This document shows, piece after piece, positions 7,137-16,328 of a DNA stretch of 64,000 bases (position 1 is its first letter; each line of letters begins with the position of its first letter). The position numbers were made by a program, and so were the translations under genes. The notes beneath the pieces were generated by a model. That model made no database searches, was not told the origin of the DNA, and saw only the letters and a program-made list of their open reading frames with translations. The stretch covers positions 3,286,001 through 3,350,000 of the forward strand of contig NZ_JBBNAC010000001.1 of the NCBI RefSeq assembly GCF_037996825.1, given 5' to 3'. Origin of the DNA: Bdellovibrio sp. BCCA (GTDB taxonomy: Bacteria; Bdellovibrionota; Bdellovibrionia; Bdellovibrionales; Bdellovibrionaceae).

Positions 7137-8258
7137 ATGAAACGCCTACTTTTAGCTTTGGTTCTTGTGTTGCCATTGCTTTCCGGATGTACAAAAAAAG
7201 AAAACGAAATCGTTATCGGTGAATATGATTCTTTGACTGGAAGTGATGCCACTTTTGGATTGAGTTCAAATAAAGGCGTCCGCTTGGCCCTAGACGAAAT
7301 CAATGCCGCTGGCGGAGTAAAAGGCAAAAAAATCAGCCTTGTGACTTTGGATGACCAAGGGAAAAACGAAGAAGCGGCAGCGGCGACAACTCGTTTGATC
7401 ACACAGAACAAAGTTGTTGCGATTATTGGTGGCGTTGCCAGCGGTCGTTCGAAAGCGGCGGCTCCGATTGCGCAAACTCACAAAGTTCCTTTTGTTTCTC
7501 CGGCTTCAACAAATCCGGATGTGACTAAAGTGGGTGATTATGTTTTCCGCGTCTGCTTTATCGATCCATTCCAAGGTTACGTGATGGCGAAATTCGCGAC
7601 GGAAAATTTGAAAATGAAAAAAGCGGCGATTCTTCGCGACGTCAAAAATGATTACAGCGTGGGTCTTGCTGACGTCTTTGCTGCTGAGTTTAAAAAACGC
7701 GGTGGTGAAATCGTGGCGGATCTAAGTTATCAAGCCGGAGATATCGATTTCAAAGCTCAACTAACTCAAATCCGCTCTAAAAACCCTGAGGGCATCTATG
7801 TCCCCGGTTATTACACTGAAGTCGGATTGATTGCTCAACAAGCGCGCCAATTAGGTATAAAAGTGCCGCTCATGGGCGGAGACGGTTGGGATAGCGACAA
7901 ACTTTCTGAGATCGGTAAAGAGGCCATCAACGGCAATTACTACTCAAATCACTACACAACAGAGTCTTCAGACCCGGCAGTGACTGAATTTATTAAAAAG
8001 TTTAAAGCGAAGTACAACGAAACACCGGACGCTTTGGCGGCTCTGGCTTACGATGCCGCAAAAATCTTAGTTGCAGCGATGGAACGCGCTCCTGACTTGT
8101 CAGGCAAAGCCATTCGTGATGAACTAGCTAAGACGAAAGATTTCGGCGGAGTGACTGGAAAAATCACTTTGAATGAAAATCGCGACGCTGTAAAAAGTGC
8201 TGTGATTATTCAAGTGGACGGTAGCAACCGCAAATACATCACGACGATCACTCCATAA
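7137..8258 (+). CDS. livK: Branched-chain amino acid ABC transporter substrate-binding lipoprotein
   Basis: This is a 373-residue periplasmic-binding protein of the Leu/Ile/Val (type I, Peripla_BP_6) family, made as a lipoprotein (lipobox LLSGC, Cys at about residue 18). Mature motifs are IVIGEYDSLTGSDATFG, GVRLALDEINAAGGVKGK and IIGGVASGRSKAAAPIAQ. GAGG lies shortly before the ATG. It opens a tight livK-H-M-G-F operon. Real specificity may be any amino acid, amide or small organic solute used by this family. Confidence 0.9.
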   Translation: MKRLLLALVLVLPLLSGCTKKENEIVIGEYDSLTGSDATFGLSSNKGVRLALDEINAAGGVKGKKISLVTLDDQGKNEEAAAATTRLITQNKVVAIIGGVASGRSKAAAPIAQTHKVPFVSPASTNPDVTKVGDYVFRVCFIDPFQGYVMAKFATENLKMKKAAILRDVKNDYSVGLADVFAAEFKKRGGEIVADLSYQAGDIDFKAQLTQIRSKNPEGIYVPGYYTEVGLIAQQARQLGIKVPLMGGDGWDSDKLSEIGKEAINGNYYSNHYTTESSDPAVTEFIKKFKAKYNETPDALAALAYDAAKILVAAMERAPDLSGKAIRDELAKTKDFGGVTGKITLNENRDAVKSAVIIQVDGSNRKYITTITP

Positions 8259-8267
8259 GGATGGTGC

Positions 8268-9170
8268 ATGCAGGATTTCATTCAACACATTATCAACGGT
8301 ATCAGTCTTGGATCTATTTACGCACTGATCGCCCTTGGATACACGATGGTGTATGGAATCCTGAAAATGATCAACTTCGCCCACTCCGACGTTTACATGG
8401 TGGGCGCCTTTGCCGCCTACTATGTCGCCCGTTTCTTTGGAATTGATGCAAGTCCTGGCATCGCAACTCTAATCACTCTTCTTGTTGTCTCGATGGTTTG
8501 TTGCAGTCTCTTGGGACTGGCTATTGAACGCCTGGCTTATCGCCCTCTTCGCAATGCTCCCAAATTAAACGTTCTTATCACGGCTATCGGCGTGAGTCTT
8601 TTCTTGGAATACGCAGGACAAGTTGTTTTTGGTGCTGATCCTAAAGTTTTTCCGGAAGTGATGAAGGACATGGTTTTGTTCAACATTGGTGATGTGGAAC
8701 TAAAATCTTTTGATGTCACGGTTTTGATCGTGAGTGTTCTTGCGATGTTGGGACTTCAGTTTCTTATTTTTAAAACCAAATTGGGTCGCGCGATGCGTGC
8801 GGTGAGCGCGAATGCCTCTGTCGCAAGTCTTTTAGGCGTGAATCCAGATCGTATTATTGCATTTACATTTATTGTCGGCTCATCTTTGGCCGGCGTCGGC
8901 AGTGTTCTTGTTGGAATGAAGTATCCCAAAATTGATCCCTTGATGGGAATGATGATTGGTCTTAAAGCGTTCGTCGCCGCCGTTCTTGGTGGAATCGGCA
9001 ATGTTGGCGGTGCGGTTTTAGGAGCACTGATCATGGGACTTTCTGAAGAGATGGTCGTCGCTTATCTTTCCAGTACGTACCGCGATGCTTTGGCATTCGG
9101 CATTTTGATTGTGATCTTGATCTTTAAACCAGCCGGACTTCTTGGCAAATACACAGTGGAGAAAGTTTAA
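8268..9170 (+). CDS. livH: Branched-chain amino acid ABC transporter permease LivH
   Basis: A 300-residue polytopic inner-membrane permease. It shows family features: an N-terminal INGISLGSIYALIALGYTMVYGI, the central ISVFLEY-like segment ITAIGVSLFLEY, and the cytoplasmic LGRAMRAVSANASVASLLGVN coupling region followed by KAFVAAVLGGIGNVGGAVLGA. It starts 9 bp after livK and its stop overlaps the livM start by one base (TAATG). It pairs with LivM to form the membrane channel. Confidence 0.92.
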   Translation: MQDFIQHIINGISLGSIYALIALGYTMVYGILKMINFAHSDVYMVGAFAAYYVARFFGIDASPGIATLITLLVVSMVCCSLLGLAIERLAYRPLRNAPKLNVLITAIGVSLFLEYAGQVVFGADPKVFPEVMKDMVLFNIGDVELKSFDVTVLIVSVLAMLGLQFLIFKTKLGRAMRAVSANASVASLLGVNPDRIIAFTFIVGSSLAGVGSVLVGMKYPKIDPLMGMMIGLKAFVAAVLGGIGNVGGAVLGALIMGLSEEMVVAYLSSTYRDALAFGILIVILIFKPAGLLGKYTVEKV

Positions 9171-10141
9171 TGAAATTTATTAAGTCTCCGCTGATTGCTA
9201 TCGCCGTCTTATCCGTTCTGGGTCTGGTCTTTGATTTCGGCATCAATGCATACTTCCAATTGATTTTGCTTTTTGCTTTGGTGAATTGTCTTCTTTCAAT
9301 GAGTTTGAATCTTGTTAATGGATACACGGGACAGTTCTCTTTAGGGCACGCGGGATTTATGGCGATCGGTGCTTACTTCTCCGCTTACGCGAATACACAC
9401 TGGGATCTTTTACCGCCGCCTCTGCAAGCTGTTGAGTTTTTTATTTGGGCAGGTTGCGCGGGCCTTGTTGCCGCAGGTGCTGGATTCCTGGTGGGCCTTC
9501 CTTCTCTTCGTCTTAAAGGTGATTATTTAGCGATTGTGACTTTGGGATTTGGCGAGATCATTCGTGTGGCGTTGTTAAATATGGATTTCTTGGGTGGCCC
9601 GCGAGGTTATTCGAATATTCCTGGATTTAGTTCTTTCTTGTTTTCATTCATTTTTGCGTCTTTGTGGCTGGTGATTTGTTTCTTCACTATTTGGCGTGTG
9701 ATGCATTCCACTTATGGCCGCGGGTTCTTAAGTGTTCGCGAAGATGAAATCGCGGCGGAAGCCATGGGTATTAACACCACTCGCATGAAAGTGCGCGCAT
9801 TTGTTCTTTCAAGTTTCTTTGCAGGTGTCGCGGGTTCTTTATTCTCGCATTTTACAAACTTCATCAGCCCTTCCTCTTTCACATTCTTGCAAAGCGTGAA
9901 TGCGGTGATCATGGTCGTTCTGGGTGGCATGGGTTCAATGACGGGCTCTGTCGTTGCTGCGATCTTTATTACCGTCTTGCCTGAGGCTTTGCGTCCTTTG
10001 CAAGAACTTACGGGTGTTGACCTGCGCATGGTGATTTATTCTTTGTCTTTGGTTCTTGTGATGATTTTACGTCCTAAGGGTCTTTTCGGTGATCTTGAGA
10101 TCACTGATGTTTGGAGAAAATATGTCCGACGTTCTGCTTGA
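9170..10141 (+). CDS. livM: Branched-chain amino acid ABC transporter permease LivM
   Basis: A 323-residue membrane permease, partner of LivH. Motifs are LNLVNGYTGQFSLGHAGFMAIGAY, SLRLKGDYLAIVTLGFGEIIR and the coupling loop STYGRGFLSVREDEIAAEAMGIN, then VVLGGMGSMTGSVVAA. The usual 10-helix arrangement fits the length. It is translationally coupled to livH (1-base overlap), and its last 20 bases overlap the start of livG. Confidence 0.92.
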   Translation: MKFIKSPLIAIAVLSVLGLVFDFGINAYFQLILLFALVNCLLSMSLNLVNGYTGQFSLGHAGFMAIGAYFSAYANTHWDLLPPPLQAVEFFIWAGCAGLVAAGAGFLVGLPSLRLKGDYLAIVTLGFGEIIRVALLNMDFLGGPRGYSNIPGFSSFLFSFIFASLWLVICFFTIWRVMHSTYGRGFLSVREDEIAAEAMGINTTRMKVRAFVLSSFFAGVAGSLFSHFTNFISPSSFTFLQSVNAVIMVVLGGMGSMTGSVVAAIFITVLPEALRPLQELTGVDLRMVIYSLSLVLVMILRPKGLFGDLEITDVWRKYVRRSA

Positions 10142-10898
10142 AGCTCGCAAGATCACCATGCAGTTTGGCGGTCTTAAAGCTGTCGACTCTTTGGAATTCC
10201 AAATTAAAAAAGGCCAGCTTGCCGGACTTATTGGTCCCAATGGTGCGGGAAAAACAACGGTGTTTAATATGCTTACGGGCGTGTATTCACCGACTCACGG
10301 TGAAGTCGCTTTAGAGGGGACATCTTTAAAAGGACTTAAACCTTATGAGATTTCTCACCGTGGAGTGACTCGTACGTTTCAGAATATTCGTCTTTTTAAA
10401 GGCCTTACTGTTTTAGATAATGTTTTGGTCGCAGGCCATCAGCACATGCACTATGGTCTTTTTGATACGCTTTTGCAGACGCCACGATTTAGAAAAGCCG
10501 AAGGTGCTTTGCAAGACAAGGCTATGAGTCTTCTTAAGATCTTCCACTTGGATGAAAAAGCTCATAAGCCGGCGAGTGCTCTTCCTTATGGTGAGCAGAG
10601 AAAATTAGAAATCGTGCGTGCGCTGGCGACAGATCCAAAAATTATTTTGCTTGATGAGCCTGCTGCGGGAATGAATCACTCCGAAACTCATCATTTGATG
10701 GAAACGATCGCAAAAATCCGTGAGCAGTTTAAATTGACTGTCTTACTGATCGAGCATGACATGAAACTTGTGATGGGAATCTGTGAAAACATCATCGTTC
10801 TTGATCACGGTGTAAAGATCGAAGAAGGAACTCCTCAAAAAGTTCAAAGCTCACAAAAAGTGATTGAAGCTTATCTGGGTGTGGAGGAGAAAGAATGA
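10122..10898 (+). CDS. livG: Branched-chain amino acid ABC transporter ATPase LivG
   Basis: A 258-residue ATP-binding subunit. Walker A is GPNGAGKTT, the Q-loop region is TFQNIRLFKGLTVLDNV, the signature is LPYGEQRKLEIVRAL and Walker B is IILLDEPAAGM, followed by LIEHDM. The ATG at 10122 is used because GGAGA lies 5 bases upstream; the frame is open to a GTG at 10089, which would only add residues with no homology feel. It overlaps livM by 20 bases and livF by 4 (ATGA). Confidence 0.92.
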   Translation: MSDVLLEARKITMQFGGLKAVDSLEFQIKKGQLAGLIGPNGAGKTTVFNMLTGVYSPTHGEVALEGTSLKGLKPYEISHRGVTRTFQNIRLFKGLTVLDNVLVAGHQHMHYGLFDTLLQTPRFRKAEGALQDKAMSLLKIFHLDEKAHKPASALPYGEQRKLEIVRALATDPKIILLDEPAAGMNHSETHHLMETIAKIREQFKLTVLLIEHDMKLVMGICENIIVLDHGVKIEEGTPQKVQSSQKVIEAYLGVEEKE

Positions 10899-11608
10899 GT
10901 TCTCCCTTATTGATTGTTGAAAATCTCGAAGTTTTTTATGGTTCGATTCAAGCATTAAAAGGAATTAGTTTCTCTGTGAACGAAGGCGAAGTGGTTTCTT
11001 TGATTGGCGCCAATGGCGCGGGGAAAACGACGACTTTGCGTGCGATTTCGGGCCTGGTTCCTAACTCAGGACAGATCTCTTTTAATGGACAGAATCTGAA
11101 TGTCGTGCCAACGTTTAAACGTGTGGAATTGGGTATTGCGCAGTCTCCAGAGGGCCGTGGCGTTTTCCCGCAAATGAGTGTTTATGAGAACCTTGAAATG
11201 GGCGCTTACTCTCGCTCGGATAAAGCTGAAATCAAAAAAGATCTTGAGATGTGTTTTGAGCTTTTTCCTCGTCTGAAAGAGCGCATGTCGCAAATGGCGG
11301 GAACTCTTTCTGGCGGCGAACAGCAGATGCTGGCGATCAGCCGTGCTTTGATGTGCAAACCAAAAATGTTGCTTTTAGATGAACCGTCTTTGGGATTGGC
11401 ACCATTAATTGTGGCGCAGATTTTTGAAATCGTGAAAAAGCTGAACAAAGAAGGCATGACAGTTCTTTTGGTTGAACAAAATGCGCGCATGGCTTTAAAG
11501 ATTTCTCATCGTGCTTACGTTTTAGAAACAGGACGAATCGTGATGCAGGATTCTGCTCAGAATCTTTTGAATAACGATGAAGTTCGTAAGTCTTATTTAG
11601 GCGTTTAA
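10895..11608 (+). CDS. livF: Branched-chain amino acid ABC transporter ATPase LivF
   Basis: A 237-residue ATPase, second nucleotide-binding subunit of the Liv complex. It has Walker A GANGAGKTT, SPEGRGVFPQMSVYENLEMGA (LivF-typical), signature LSGGEQQMLAISRAL and Walker B LLLDEPSLGLAP, then LLVEQNARMAL. The start overlaps the livG stop (ATGA). It ends one base before the stop of the convergent histidine kinase gene; no intrinsic terminator is visible between them. Confidence 0.92.
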   Translation: MSSPLLIVENLEVFYGSIQALKGISFSVNEGEVVSLIGANGAGKTTTLRAISGLVPNSGQISFNGQNLNVVPTFKRVELGIAQSPEGRGVFPQMSVYENLEMGAYSRSDKAEIKKDLEMCFELFPRLKERMSQMAGTLSGGEQQMLAISRALMCKPKMLLLDEPSLGLAPLIVAQIFEIVKKLNKEGMTVLLVEQNARMALKISHRAYVLETGRIVMQDSAQNLLNNDEVRKSYLGV

Positions 11609-11609
11609 T

Positions 11610-12971
11610 CTAAGAACCAGAAATTACGGGCGGGAATGACACTTTGAAAGTCGTTCCCTTGCCTAAAACAAATTCATACTGCCAACGGTACAAGTCACAA
11701 ATCGTTTTCACCCACGCTAGCCCCAAGCCTATGCCTTTTTGTGTGCGCACGACATTCGCACTTTTATTAAACGGCGAACCGATGCGCGACAAAACTTCGG
11801 CAGGAATGCCCTCCCCTAAGTCTCGCACTTGAAAAGATCCCTCGTGGAATGAGATTTCTACTTTGTCTTTTGAATATTTTAAAGCGTTGCTGAGGACGTT
11901 GTTTAGCAATTGCTCTAAGTGAAGAGGATTGCACAGCACCTGAAAGTCCGCGCCTTGAGTGACGTGAATACGATCGCCATAGATTTTTTTGAGATTCACA
12001 AGAACCGGAACTAAGAAGCCTTCAATGTTGATGACGTAAAGATTTCCCGGAATTTTTTGTGTGGTAAGCTCCGCCCAATCCAGAAAGCTTGAAACTGTTT
12101 GCGAAATTTTATCAATGTTGGATTGAACTTCTTGCACCGATGTTGCATCGACTTTGTATCTTTCAGAGATCACTTCAAAGTCGCGATTTACAATCGTTAG
12201 TGGTGTTTTCAATTCATGGGCCATCTGGAAAGTCCACGATTTCATGAACTTTCTGCTGACGTTGATTTTTTCAACCATGCCATTGAGAACCTGGATTAAA
12301 TTGCGAAATTCGTCCTGCCGTTGGAAAGGAGCTTCCTTTGCATAACGCGATAAAGCCGCCGGAAGCTGTGGAAGCTCCGCATTGGCTTCAAGAGATTTCG
12401 TCACCTGGTTTAAGTACTGCGCCAGAGTTTTGATCGGCGAAAAAAGATAAGCCGATAAGAACCATGTTAAAATCAAAATAATCAGCAGAATTCCTGAAAT
12501 CGCCCAGAGAGTTCTATTGTTCACATAGGTCAGAGAAATAAAACTCGCGTCAACGATAACACCCACTTGCAAAGTGCGCGTCGGAAATCGTGGAAGTTTT
12601 AAATTCAAAACTCTCACGAAGTGTTTTGGCGTTGTGAGCGTGATCCATTTCGGATCTTGAGGAATTTCCATTTCCAATAAATCGACGTTTTGCGTGGTAA
12701 AAAGGATCTCCCCTTCACGCGTGCGCACGATAAAGAATTTTCCTAAACGATCCGGTCCCAACTCTTCTGAAATGATTTGATCGGCCTCTTCGTCGTCGTA
12801 GGTTTTTAACTCAGAAAGTTTCGACTCAATAATCGACGTTGCTGTCTGACGAATTTGATCATCCAGAAACGACAAACGCTCCGTGCGAAAATAAGTTAGG
12901 AGAATTCCCGCTACAGACACCGTCGTCGCAATAAGAACCAGCAAAGAGATAAAGAAAAACTTACGTCTCAA
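11610..12971 (-). CDS. Membrane sensor histidine kinase
   Basis: A 453-residue sensor. Membrane helix 1 is at about residues 4-26 and helix 2 at about 155-178, flanking a periplasmic sensing region of about 130 residues. A HAMP-like linker leads to the HisKA H-box (FQMAHELKTPLTIV), and the ATPase domain has the N-box LLNNVLSNALKYS, a slightly altered G1 box (VRDLGEGIP) and GIGLGLAWVKTIC. It is encoded downstream of, and overlaps by 11 bases, the response-regulator gene, which is its likely partner. The stimulus is unknown. Confidence 0.88.
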   Translation of the reverse strand: MRRKFFFISLLVLIATTVSVAGILLTYFRTERLSFLDDQIRQTATSIIESKLSELKTYDDEEADQIISEELGPDRLGKFFIVRTREGEILFTTQNVDLLEMEIPQDPKWITLTTPKHFVRVLNLKLPRFPTRTLQVGVIVDASFISLTYVNNRTLWAISGILLIILILTWFLSAYLFSPIKTLAQYLNQVTKSLEANAELPQLPAALSRYAKEAPFQRQDEFRNLIQVLNGMVEKINVSRKFMKSWTFQMAHELKTPLTIVNRDFEVISERYKVDATSVQEVQSNIDKISQTVSSFLDWAELTTQKIPGNLYVINIEGFLVPVLVNLKKIYGDRIHVTQGADFQVLCNPLHLEQLLNNVLSNALKYSKDKVEISFHEGSFQVRDLGEGIPAEVLSRIGSPFNKSANVVRTQKGIGLGLAWVKTICDLYRWQYEFVLGKGTTFKVSFPPVISGS

Positions 12972-13638
12972 GCCAGTACCCCACGTTGCGCATGTTCTTG
13001 ATCGCTACAGAAGCGGAACTGGCCTCTAGTTTACGACGAAGATTGTTGATAGTGGCTTCGACAACTTTGGATTCAATTTCACTGGAAGATTGCCAGATTT
13101 CTTCTAAAAGAACTTCTCGAGGAAAAATCTTTCCCGGATTGGAACTGAACATGCAAAGAAGTTGAAACTCTTTTTGAGACAAAGCCAAGGTCGTTGTCTG
13201 AACCTTCGCGAGGCGTTCTTCTTTATGCAGGGTGAGATTTCCCACCCGTAAAATCGCGCGTTCATCGTAAAGACTTTTTCGACGTGTTAGAGCGTTTATA
13301 CGTGCAAGTAATTCCACAGCAGAAAATGGCTTCGCAAGATAATCGTCAGCTCCTGCATCCAACGCCAACGCTTTTTCAGACGCAGTATCAATAGCGGACA
13401 CAATCAGCAAACGGGAATCAGCAAAAGCCGTTTTGAGATTTGGGATCAAACTGATGGAATCAATACCATTTAAGATGCGATCCAAAATGATCACATGAGG
13501 ATAGAAGGCTTTCGCTTTGAGAATTTGCTGCAATGACTCGACAGAAGTCGCAGATTTGACACTGTGCCCACTAGACTCCGCCAAGATGGAGATCTTTTTT
13601 AGGATTTCAGGCTCGTCATCGATTATTAGCAGCTTCAT
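12961..13638 (-). CDS. OmpR/PhoB-type response regulator
   Basis: A 225-residue regulator with an N-terminal receiver (LLIIDDEPEILKKI acidic pair, IILDRILNG phospho-Asp region, DYLAKPFSAVELLARI switch Lys) and a C-terminal winged helix (LALSQKEFQLLCMFSSNPGK, VVEATINNLRRKLE). ATG 13638 is preferred: a TTG at 13680 would add 14 residues before the canonical receiver start. It lies immediately upstream of the kinase gene in a two-gene operon. Confidence 0.88.
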   Translation of the reverse strand: MKLLIIDDEPEILKKISILAESSGHSVKSATSVESLQQILKAKAFYPHVIILDRILNGIDSISLIPNLKTAFADSRLLIVSAIDTASEKALALDAGADDYLAKPFSAVELLARINALTRRKSLYDERAILRVGNLTLHKEERLAKVQTTTLALSQKEFQLLCMFSSNPGKIFPREVLLEEIWQSSSEIESKVVEATINNLRRKLEASSASVAIKNMRNVGYWLET

Positions 13639-13784
13639 TGCGCTAAAGATGGCATCTCTTTTTGAAAAAATAAATCTCAATCTTGGAAACTTCCGAAGTT
13701 AAAAGAATTTTTAACTCCGAAAGTTGCTGGTGCCAGCCATAAAAGTATCCTTAGAAACACGAATAAACTTTTAAAGGAGTAAAT

Positions 13785-13967
13785 ATGCGTTTATCAGCTA
13801 TTCTTGTTGTTGCTTTGATGGTTACTGGTCAAGTTTCCATGGCGGCAGGCAAATCAGAAACAAAAAAATTCCAAAAAATGTGCAGAGAAGAAAATCCAGG
13901 CGCTTCTAAAGCAGACGTTAAAAAATGCGTAAAAGAAAAAATCAAAGAAGCTAAAGCTGCAAAATAG
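13785..13967 (+). CDS. Small secreted lysine-rich protein
   Basis: A 60-residue protein with a strong AAGGAG ribosome binding site, a signal peptide (MRLSAILVVALMVTGQVSMAA) and a mature part of about 39 residues rich in Lys. Two cysteines (positions 33 and 48) bracket a helix-turn-helix-like MCREENPGASKADVKKC, which could form a disulfide-tied hairpin; the pattern loosely recalls PsiF-type repeats. It is monocistronic with its own terminator, which suggests strong expression. Function unknown. Confidence 0.8.
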   Translation: MRLSAILVVALMVTGQVSMAAGKSETKKFQKMCREENPGASKADVKKCVKEKIKEAKAAK

Positions 13968-14024
13968 TTTCTAAACTTCGTCTCTGGTTTCAAGACTCGA
14001 CATTCTTTGCCAGCTCGAGAATTT

Positions 14025-14060
14025 AAAGCTCCAAGTAAATTGAACTTGGAGCTTTTTTTT
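14025..14060 (+). terminator. Intrinsic terminator of the small secreted protein gene
   Basis: AAAGCTCCAAG (14025-14035) pairs with CTTGGAGCTTT (14045-14055) around a 9-nt loop and runs into eight T residues. Confidence 0.9.
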
Positions 14061-14062
14061 AT

Positions 14063-14653
14063 TTATCGACCATCATCACAATACATGACACCCGGAGGAA
14101 GAATCTTCCAACGGCACTTCATTCCACCAGCAGCAATCAACTCTGTTTCGATACGAGCAGAAGACTCTTCACCCTCAAGAGTAAACTCACGAACATCATC
14201 CACAAAAAACTGATCCTGAATAGATTCCGTGGCAAACGGAATCACCTTCGCCGCAAGCACACGACCACCACTCACCAAAGAAAACTTAAGCTCAAGCTTG
14301 GTATCCACATCAGGATTCTTAGAATAATGAACATCATACTTAGAGTTAAGAATACGAATGAAAACCAAAGACTCACGAGAGGAAAGATCAATCATCGCTC
14401 CTTGAATCATAGGAATCTCCGCCCCATTTTCAAGAAGCGACAGCTTCACATCAACATCCCCACGCAAAGCGCGTTTATTGACACGAAGGTCATACCCATA
14501 ATCCAAACCCGTCGTAGTATAAGAGTAATAAGGAAAATCACTCTTAGAAGTACAAGGCTCCATACAAGATTTATCTCTAGTTTGAGCCAACACCGAAGCA
14601 GTAGAAAACGACATCACCAAAAGACTAAAAAGAGCCACAGCTTTGAATTTCAT
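14063..14653 (-). CDS. Hypothetical secreted protein
   Basis: A 196-residue protein with a signal peptide (MKFKAVALFSLLVMSFSTASVLA). ATG 14653 is chosen because AAAGGAAC lies at good spacing; the open frame to 14680 lacks this. The mature part has two N-terminal cysteines (CMEPC), a Tyr-rich region and probable beta strands, and Cys near the C-terminus (MKCRWKI, MYCDDGR). No known domain recognised. It is convergent with the small secreted protein gene. Confidence 0.72.
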   Translation of the reverse strand: MKFKAVALFSLLVMSFSTASVLAQTRDKSCMEPCTSKSDFPYYSYTTTGLDYGYDLRVNKRALRGDVDVKLSLLENGAEIPMIQGAMIDLSSRESLVFIRILNSKYDVHYSKNPDVDTKLELKFSLVSGGRVLAAKVIPFATESIQDQFFVDDVREFTLEGEESSARIETELIAAGGMKCRWKILPPGVMYCDDGR

Positions 14654-14737
14654 AAAAAGTTCCTTTGTTAATTTCATCAATCAAAACAAAGGGTGCAGAT
14701 ATCATTCCCAGAATAGAAACTTAAAGAGATTTTTGGG

Positions 14738-14760
14738 ATTACCAAAGCCGTCTTGGTAAT
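14738..14760. promoter_or_regulatory. Candidate operator: inverted repeat upstream of the secreted-protein gene
   Basis: ATTACCAA (14738-14745) and TTGGTAAT (14753-14760) are perfect 8-bp inverted arms separated by 7 bases, 85 nt upstream of the gene starting at 14653. No T-run follows on either strand, so a protein-binding site is likelier than a terminator. Confidence 0.35.
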
Positions 14761-14915
14761 AGTTTATGAAAGCCATCTATATGGCACATGAGCGAAAATA
14801 GAGTCTCACCAAGAGAATCGCGTCCAGAGAGCTACATGACTAAGTTCTAAAACTACTGACGAAAATTGGAAGACACGAAGAACGTCATGAGTTTTGTTGG
14901 CGGAGGGCTACGTTT

Positions 14916-16328
14916 CTAAGACATCTTCTGCAAGAGGACTTCGAATTCAGTTCCGTGTCCGTCTTTAACGGGACTGCGAACGGAAACTTTTCCGTCATGG
15001 GCTTCAACAACGGCCTTTACAAAAGTAAGTCCCAATCCCATTCCGTATTCAGAGCGACTTTTATCACTGCGATAAAGTTTTTGCCAAATCATGGCGTGCT
15101 CATCTGGAGAAATCCCAGGACCCGAATCGGTTACGCGCACAATAACGTTTTCAGTTTGATTGATAGTTTCAATTGTCACTTCTCCGCCTGACGGAGTGTA
15201 TTTATGCGCGTTATCCAAAAGGTTTGCAATCACGCGACTAATAAGTCTCGCGTCGACAAGAGCCCAATCATGAGTATCTAGTTTTTGAATGACTTTGATG
15301 TCTTTTTCTTCAAAAGCCATTTCGTAAAGACTCATGATCTCTTTAACGATTTCAGAAATATATTTCTTTTCAAGTTTTAATTTTTTACTGCGATTTTCCG
15401 CTTCGGTGATATCTGTTAAGACTTGCAGGAAGTTCAGAATCTTGTCGGAGTTTTCATAACAGCTTTGCAAAGCTTCTCTGTAAGACTCAACATCCCCTTC
15501 ACTTGTTAAAGCCAACTCGGCACGTCCGCGAAGTCTCGTAACCGGTGTACGAATATCATGAGCCAAGTGATCGAAGGCTTCTTTAAGTCCACCAACAAGT
15601 CCCTCGATTTTATCGAGCATCTTATTGCAAAGAACTTTGAGTTCTTCGAGTTCATCGTCACTGCCGCCGACAGGAACACGTGTTGAAAGAGAACCGCTTT
15701 CGATTTTTTTCATCGACGTGATGAGTTCACGCACAGGGCTGAGTGTTTTATTGGAGAGAAATAACCCTCCCAAAAATCCTATCAAAGCTACCGGCAAAAG
15801 GAGCCACCAGAATATTTTTTGTAAATTTCTTAACTGGAGGTTCAGACCCTCAGTACTTTTAGCGACGACGACGCGATTGCCATCTTTCAAGATACGTCCT
15901 ATGAAGATCACAGAATCACTGCCATGAAGTTCCGGCATAGAAAAATCAAAGCTGTGAGCTTTCTGTCCTAACACTTCAATGCGAAGAGATTCCGTATCGA
16001 CTTTGAAATTAGGAAAAGGCTCATGAAAGAATAAAACTTCACCACGCGGTGAAATGACCGACACTAACAGAGCAGCATCACGATCGTAGTTTGGAATATA
16101 AGCAAAATAATCCTGAAAGTCTTGCAGCCCCCGGATCTCAATGCGATTGCGGTACTCTTCGACTTTGGCTTCAAGAACGACACGCTCTTGATTTTGAAGA
16201 GCGTGGCTTATTTGAAAATAAAGAAAACTGAAGATAACTGTTGAGCTGAGGATCAGCACTAAAGAGTACGCCAGGGTCAATTTAGTGCTGATTCGGAAAA
16301 GCGTCGGTTTAAGACGACTTAAGAACAT
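14916..16328 (-). CDS. Membrane sensor histidine kinase with HAMP domain
   Basis: A 470-residue sensor kinase. Membrane helices are at about residues 17-38 and 168-190; the periplasmic part between them is about 130 residues. It has a HAMP domain, then the H-box DHLAHDIRTPVTRLRG, N-box VIANLLDNAHKYTP, G1 VTDSGPGI and GMGLGLTFVKAVVEAH. The start overlaps the end of the response-regulator gene by 20 bases, so the pair is co-transcribed. The H-box with HDIRTP is of the QseC/CusS-like type. Signal unknown. Confidence 0.9.
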   Translation of the reverse strand: MFLSRLKPTLFRISTKLTLAYSLVLILSSTVIFSFLYFQISHALQNQERVVLEAKVEEYRNRIEIRGLQDFQDYFAYIPNYDRDAALLVSVISPRGEVLFFHEPFPNFKVDTESLRIEVLGQKAHSFDFSMPELHGSDSVIFIGRILKDGNRVVVAKSTEGLNLQLRNLQKIFWWLLLPVALIGFLGGLFLSNKTLSPVRELITSMKKIESGSLSTRVPVGGSDDELEELKVLCNKMLDKIEGLVGGLKEAFDHLAHDIRTPVTRLRGRAELALTSEGDVESYREALQSCYENSDKILNFLQVLTDITEAENRSKKLKLEKKYISEIVKEIMSLYEMAFEEKDIKVIQKLDTHDWALVDARLISRVIANLLDNAHKYTPSGGEVTIETINQTENVIVRVTDSGPGISPDEHAMIWQKLYRSDKSRSEYGMGLGLTFVKAVVEAHDGKVSVRSPVKDGHGTEFEVLLQKMS

